Notes under the pieces: model-generated
The model's database searches: none
What the model was told of the DNA's origin: nothing
Seen by the model: the letters and a program-made list of their open reading frames with translations, nothing else
Part shown: positions 6,351-9,827 of the stretch, in pieces
Numbering within the stretch: position 1 is the first letter of the stretch
How the letters are laid out: each line of letters starts with the position of its first letter
NCBI GenBank assembly: GCA_937860195.1
Contig: CALMBN010000346.1
Location: forward strand, 1-9,827
Reading direction: 5' to 3'
DNA from: an uncultured Novosphingobium sp.
GTDB lineage: Bacteria > Pseudomonadota > Alphaproteobacteria > Sphingomonadales > Sphingomonadaceae
Length of the DNA stretch: 9,827 nucleotides
Position numbers and translations under genes: made by a program

Positions 6351-7550
6351 ATGGACGAGCCTGATACCCGCCCCGCCCGCGTCCCGACGCGGACCGTGCT
6401 GATCTCGATTGCCGGGATCTGGCTGTGCTATCTGGCGCTGATCACGCTCCGCAGCCTGCTGCTTGACCGGGCCTATTTCTTCGAGATGCTGGGTCTGCGC
6501 AGCCTCGTCACGCTGGCCGGGATGGTGGTGACCACAATGGCCTGGTTGATCCTGCGGCTATTCGACAATGCCCGGATGGGCCTGAGGATGGGTCTGGCGC
6601 TGGTGGTGATGCTGCCGGCTGCGCTGGGCCTGGCAATGATCAACCGGCAGGTTTTTTCCGGGCTCGATCAGAAAATCCTGGGTGAGCAGCGCAACCCCAG
6701 CGAAGTGCAGATCCGCCACGATACGGCCGGGAACGTGCTGATCGATGTCCCCGATCCGCCGCAATTGACCCGTGATCAACTGGCGCAATTGCAAAGGAAG
6801 TTTGCTGAACAGGCGCTGTGGCGGCAGCTGACAGACATTGCGATCGGGCGTTATTTTCTGCTGCTGGCCTGGGCTGCGCTCTATTTCGCGATGGTCACCG
6901 CGCAGCAGGCGCGCGCCTCTGAACGGCGAGAGGGTGAATACAAGCGTGCGGCCAAAGCCGCTGAACTCCGCAGCCTGCGCTATCAGGTCAATCCGCATTT
7001 CCTGTTCAACACGCTCAATTCGCTCTCTGCGCTGGTGATGACCGGCAAAGGGCAGGCCGCCGAAACCATGATCCAGACCCTGTCGGCGTTTTATCGCCGC
7101 AGTCTGGCTGAGGACCCGACCGGGGAAAGCCTGCTCGAGCAGGAAGTGGCGCTGCAACGCGCCTATCTTGAGATCGAAACCGTGCGTTTCCCCGACCGGC
7201 TGAAGACCCGGATCGAACTGCCGACGGCGCTCGAGGATGCGATTGTGCCAGGGATGATCTTGCAGCCTCTGGTCGAGAACGCGGTCAAATATGCGGTCGC
7301 GCCGACCAATCGCCCGGTGACCGTGAGGATCGCCGCGCGTGAGGAACCCGGCTGGCTGGTCATCGAAGTCAGCGATGATGGCCCCAGCGCCGCGCAATCC
7401 GGCAAAGCCGGCTTTGGGATCGGCCTCGCAAATGTCCGCGACCGGCTTGAGGCGCGCTATGGCAACGAGGCCAGTCTGGCCGCCGGACCGGCACCTGGCG
7501 GCGGTTGGCGCGCCGTATTGCGGCTGCCGCTGGTGCGCCATGCTCGATAG
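6351..7550 (+). CDS. Membrane sensor histidine kinase, LytS/AlgZ type (His_kinase family)
   Basis: This 399-residue kinase has four predicted membrane helices at about 15-38, 51-70, 81-98 and 167-185. The stretch from about 99 to 166 between helices three and four is polar and should be extracytoplasmic, so it may be the sensor. The cytoplasmic part starts with a short linker, then the His_kinase box RYQVNPHFLFNTLNSL, with H216 as the likely phosphorylated residue. A HATPase domain follows: the N box is LQPLVENAVKYA (N310), D343 is in SDDG, and the glycine lid is GFGIGLANVRDRL. This family pairs with LytTR regulators, and the next gene is one, overlapping by 11 bases. ATG 6351 gives the complete first helix, although no strong ribosome binding site precedes it; upstream reading in this frame runs through the fumarase gene. 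The signal is unknown. Confidence 0.9.
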   Translation: MDEPDTRPARVPTRTVLISIAGIWLCYLALITLRSLLLDRAYFFEMLGLRSLVTLAGMVVTTMAWLILRLFDNARMGLRMGLALVVMLPAALGLAMINRQVFSGLDQKILGEQRNPSEVQIRHDTAGNVLIDVPDPPQLTRDQLAQLQRKFAEQALWRQLTDIAIGRYFLLLAWAALYFAMVTAQQARASERREGEYKRAAKAAELRSLRYQVNPHFLFNTLNSLSALVMTGKGQAAETMIQTLSAFYRRSLAEDPTGESLLEQEVALQRAYLEIETVRFPDRLKTRIELPTALEDAIVPGMILQPLVENAVKYAVAPTNRPVTVRIAAREEPGWLVIEVSDDGPSAAQSGKAGFGIGLANVRDRLEARYGNEASLAAGPAPGGGWRAVLRLPLVRHAR

Positions 7551-8295
7551 TCCTTCGCCCAAGGCCTTGCGAACGCTGATCGTTGACGACGAGCCGCTAG
7601 CGCTCGAAAGGATGGAGCTGATCTGCCGCGACCTCGCGATGATCGAAGTCGCCGGGACCGCGCAGGATGGCGCAGCTGCGCTGCAGGCGATCGGCGAATT
7701 GGCGCCTGATCTGGTTCTGCTCGACATGACCATGCCCGAACTGGACGGGCTGGCAGTGGCTCGTGCGTTGACGCGGCAGGACGATGCCCCCGCGGTGATC
7801 TTCGTCACCGCGCATGACAATTTTGCGGTCGAGGCCTTTGATCTTGAAGCAGTCGACTATGTCCTCAAGCCAGTCACGCCCGAACGGCTCGAACGGGCTG
7901 TGGCCCGCGCCATCGCCCGGCGTGGCGAGCGCGCTGGCGCTGGCGGTGATTGGCTCAGCGAATTCTGGGTTCCCTATCGATCAGAGCTGCTGCGAATCTC
8001 GGTCGAAGATGTCGACAGAATCGATGCCGAGCGCGATTATGTCCGGCTCCACGTCGGGCAAAGGGAGGCGGCCAGCCGGTCTTACCTGCTGCTCCAGACC
8101 GTATCGGGGCTGGAGGCACGGCTCGATCCTGAACGGTTCATCCGGCTCCACCGCTCGACCATTCTGCGCCGCGACCGGATCAGGGGGCTGCGCCACGATG
8201 GGTTGGGGGTGTGGTCGGCTGAACTCGATGACGGCGTGCTGGTGCGGATCGGGCGGACCTATCTGTCCAAGGCCAAAGCGATGGCGGGGCGTTGA
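7540..8295 (+). CDS. Response regulator with REC and LytTR DNA-binding domains
   Basis: This 251-residue transcription factor is the partner of the kinase just upstream. The receiver domain (about 9-125) has the acidic pair D16/D17, phospho-acceptor D62 in LVLLDMTMPELDG, the switch threonine T90 in VIFVTAHD and K110 in DYVLKPV. A LytTR domain (about 145-251) follows, with LLRISVEDVDRIDAERDYVRLH and the RFIRLHRSTILRRDRI segment. LytTR domains bind DNA through beta-strand loops, usually at short direct repeats. ATG 7540 lies inside the end of the kinase gene (11-base overlap, different frame), indicating coupled translation. No repeat pair resembling a LytTR site was obvious before the kinase or other local genes, so the targets are unknown. 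Confidence 0.93.
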   Translation: MLDSPSPKALRTLIVDDEPLALERMELICRDLAMIEVAGTAQDGAAALQAIGELAPDLVLLDMTMPELDGLAVARALTRQDDAPAVIFVTAHDNFAVEAFDLEAVDYVLKPVTPERLERAVARAIARRGERAGAGGDWLSEFWVPYRSELLRISVEDVDRIDAERDYVRLHVGQREAASRSYLLLQTVSGLEARLDPERFIRLHRSTILRRDRIRGLRHDGLGVWSAELDDGVLVRIGRTYLSKAKAMAGR

Positions 8296-8334
8296 CGGGC
8301 TGGCATTCGGGCAGAACCGCCTTATGACACTGCC

Positions 8335-8601
8335 ATGCTTGTGTTCCTCGTCTTCCTGCTCGGGATCGGCAACTTCGCCGCGCACAAGGCCATGCTGGAA
8401 AGCGGGCATCCGGTGTTGCAGCAATTGGCCTGGCTGTTCGAATCGCTCGGCGGGCGGCTCAGCCTGATTCTTGAATTCGTGATGCTGGTCGGGACCTTGA
8501 TGGCGATGGCGGGCGGATCGAACGGCTGGGCGCTGTTTTATGCCTGCTATACGGCGGTCAATTTCGGCGCGGTCTGGCTGATCCTGACAGGGCGGATCTG
8601 A
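8335..8601 (+). CDS. Small membrane protein of unknown function
   Basis: This 88-residue protein is strongly hydrophobic, with three likely membrane helices: about 1-16 (LVFLVFLLGIGNF), 42-60 (LSLILEFVMLVGTLMAMAG) and 63-85 (ALFYACYTAVNFGAVWLIL). I do not recognise a named family. It is probably a real gene: the hydrophobic pattern is coherent, and its stop TGA shares one base with the ATG of the metallophosphoesterase (TGATG, 8599-8603), so the two are likely translated together. It begins 39 bases after the response regulator, with no strong ribosome binding site. There is no signal peptide cleavage site, so the first helix probably stays as an anchor. Confidence 0.75.
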   Translation: MLVFLVFLLGIGNFAAHKAMLESGHPVLQQLAWLFESLGGRLSLILEFVMLVGTLMAMAGGSNGWALFYACYTAVNFGAVWLILTGRI

Positions 8602-9344
8602 TGGCCGATCCGCTTGTGCTGTTCCACGCCAGTGATCTGCATTTCGGGGCCGAGGATCGCTCTGCGCTCGGCTGGTTCATGGAAGAGGTCAAAGCTGAAA
8701 AGCCCGCGATGGTCATCTGCACCGGCGATCTGACCATGCGCGGCACCGCGCGCGAGTTTGCGCTGGCGCGGACCTGGCTCGATCAGCTGCCAGTGCCGGT
8801 CCTGCTCGAGCCCGGCAATCATGACGTGCCCTATTACTGGTTTCCGCTGCGCCGGATGATTAGCCCCTATGGCCGGTTCAGAGCGCTGCGGGCGGCGGTT
8901 GAAGGCGATCGCAACCGACCGGAACTGGCGGTAGTTTCCCTCAAGACCGTCAGTCGAGCGCAGCTGCGGCTCAACTGGTCCAAAGGGCGGATCAGCAATC
9001 GCGAACTGGATGAAACGGTGCGCGGACTGGCTAACCATCCTGACCGCCCGCTGCGGCTGGTCACTTGTCATCACCCGCTGGTCGATTCCGATCTGACCGG
9101 ATCAAGCTCGACCCGCGGCGGCAAACGCGCCTTGGCCGCGCTGGCGCGCGCCGGGGCCGATGCCGTGCTCTCTGGTCATGTCCATGATCCTTTTGACCTG
9201 ACAATCAAGGTCGAGGGCCTGCCGATCCGGATGATCGGTGCGGGCACTCTTTCCGAACGGCTGCGCACCACGCGGCCCAGCTACAACCGGCTGGAATGGA
9301 GCGCGGCAGGCGGGCTGACGGTTGCGTTTCAGACCATGCCCTGA
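8601..9344 (+). CDS. Calcineurin-like metallophosphoesterase
   Basis: This 247-residue cytoplasmic protein carries all five metallophosphoesterase motifs in order: D12 and H14 (SDLHFG), D43 (TGDLT), N73 and H74 (PGNHDVP), H157 or H158 (TCHHPL), and H193 and H195 (SGHVHDPF). These bind a dinuclear metal centre that cleaves phosphomono- or phosphodiesters. The layout resembles the class III cyclic nucleotide phosphodiesterase (CpdA) branch, but the substrate cannot be told from sequence. The start overlaps the stop of the small membrane protein by one base. The gene ends just before a hairpin that probably terminates it. The overlap suggests it works with, or is held near the membrane by, the small protein; this is inference. 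Confidence 0.92.
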   Translation: MADPLVLFHASDLHFGAEDRSALGWFMEEVKAEKPAMVICTGDLTMRGTAREFALARTWLDQLPVPVLLEPGNHDVPYYWFPLRRMISPYGRFRALRAAVEGDRNRPELAVVSLKTVSRAQLRLNWSKGRISNRELDETVRGLANHPDRPLRLVTCHHPLVDSDLTGSSSTRGGKRALAALARAGADAVLSGHVHDPFDLTIKVEGLPIRMIGAGTLSERLRTTRPSYNRLEWSAAGGLTVAFQTMP

Positions 9345-9347
9345 ATC

Positions 9348-9380
9348 AAAAAGGGCGGCCCGCATCCGGACCGCCCCTTT
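9348..9380. terminator. Bidirectional intrinsic terminator between the phosphoesterase and rpsI genes
   Basis: GGGCGG (9353-9358) pairs with CCGCCC (9371-9376). After one mismatch, CCG (9360-9362) pairs with CGG (9367-9369), leaving the four-base loop CATC. Five A's at 9348-9352 become a T5 tail on the minus strand, so it serves rpsI well. On the plus strand the tail is CTTTGATT, weaker but usable. It sits three bases after the phosphoesterase stop and 22 bases past the rpsI stop. Confidence 0.8.
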
Positions 9381-9402
9381 GATTGGCACTTTACCGAACG
9401 CC

Positions 9403-9827
9403 TTAGCGCTTCGAGAACTGGAAGCTCTTGCGGGCCTTGGCCTTGCCGTATTTCTTGCGTTCGACCACGCGGCTGTCGCGGGTCAGGAACCCGGCAGACT
9501 TGACTATGCCACGCAGCACCGGTTCGAACTTGGTCAGGGCCTGGGCAATGCCATGCTTGACCGCACCGGCCTGGCCCGAAAGTCCGCCGCCCTTGACGGT
9601 GCAGACAACATCGTATTGCCCCGCCCGGTCAGAGATCTGGAACGGCTGGTCGATCACCAGACGCAATGTCGGCCGCGCGAAATAGACGTCCTGATCGCGG
9701 CCGTTGACGGTGACCTTGCCCGAACCGGGCTTGATCCAGACGCGGGCGACCGCATCCTTGCGGCGACCGGTGGCATAGGCGCGGCCCTGCTTGTCGATCT
9801 TTTGCTCGCGCAGCGGGGTCGGGGCGT
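9403..9827 (-). CDS. rpsI: 30S ribosomal protein uS9, N-terminus outside the window
   Basis: The last 140 residues of ribosomal protein S9 are visible, open to the right edge with no start in view. Family landmarks are [21 protein letters not shown], here split as [14 protein letters not shown] and [12 protein letters not shown], then [30 protein letters not shown] and [14 protein letters not shown]. The basic tail ends FQFSKR; this C-terminal SKR reaches the P-site tRNA in the small subunit. Visible residues before the conserved core ([11 protein letters not shown]) show the alphaproteobacterial N-terminal extension, so the full gene should be longer than the 130-residue E. coli protein. rplM would be expected just upstream, off the window. 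Stop is TAA at 9403-9405, followed by a strong hairpin. Confidence 0.97.
   Translation of the reverse strand, partial: APTPLREQKIDKQGRAYATGRRKDAVARVWIKPGSGKVTVNGRDQDVYFARPTLRLVIDQPFQISDRAGQYDVVCTVKGGGLSGQAGAVKHGIAQALTKFEPVLRGIVKSAGFLTRDSRVVERKKYGKAKARKSFQFSKR

Noticed and set aside
6558..7820. Long 420-residue minus-strand reading frame antisense to the kinase and regulator
   Set aside because: Both sense genes have intact conserved domains, while the antisense product is low in recognisable motifs, so it is a by-product of codon bias.
1..9827. A new defence, toxin-antitoxin, secretion or biosynthetic system
   Set aside because: Nearly every gene is a recognisable housekeeping or signalling family with uniform base composition. 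No nuclease/helicase cluster, array or mobile element was seen apart from the left-edge junction.

Overview
The window looks like chromosomal DNA of an alphaproteobacterium, most likely of the order Sphingomonadales (Erythrobacter/Novosphingobium/Sphingomonas type). The reasons are the high-GC coding style, the PCMT-like gene - tolC - popZ (DUF2497) gene order, a class I [4Fe-4S] fumarase with the sphingomonad-style N-terminus, and an alphaproteobacterial uS9 with an N-terminal extension. Genus cannot be fixed without searches. Coding density is high: no gap over 300 bases lacks a gene, and no tRNA, rRNA, CRISPR array or complete insertion sequence was seen.

Layout. Positions 1-~100 are a sequence that does not continue the gene beside it. 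The minus strand here reads, in another frame, as a possible fragment of a B12-binding radical SAM protein. From about 97 to 4601 there is one long minus-strand gene run. In transcription order it is a degenerate PCMT-like protein, a TolC outer membrane channel, the polar organizer PopZ, a hotdog-fold acyl-CoA thioesterase, a (2Fe-2S) ferredoxin-like protein, a two-CBS-domain protein, the Fe-S insertion protein ErpA, and exodeoxyribonuclease III, which is cut off after 87 residues. Spacings are short (overlaps of 1 and 4 bases, gaps of 3 to 59 bases), so much of this may be co-transcribed.

A divergent region at about 4602-4753 separates this run from the plus-strand genes. These are class I fumarate hydratase, a LytS/AlgZ-type membrane histidine kinase overlapping its LytTR response regulator, a small three-helix membrane protein, and a metallophosphoesterase that overlaps the small protein's stop codon by one base. 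A hairpin with an A-tract on one side and a short T-rich tail on the other lies between the metallophosphoesterase and the convergent rpsI gene. rpsI runs off the right edge without its N-terminus.

How the genes relate. Most are housekeeping: TCA cycle, Fe-S maturation, ribosome, outer membrane export, polar organization and DNA repair. Three products bind or handle Fe-S clusters (ErpA, the ferredoxin-like protein, fumarase). The kinase/regulator pair is a complete signalling module with no obvious local target. I see no convincing new defence or mobile system. The items most worth a second look are the broken xth with a foreign-looking junction at the left end, the PCMT-like protein that has lost its SAM-binding loop, and the small membrane protein - phosphoesterase pair.
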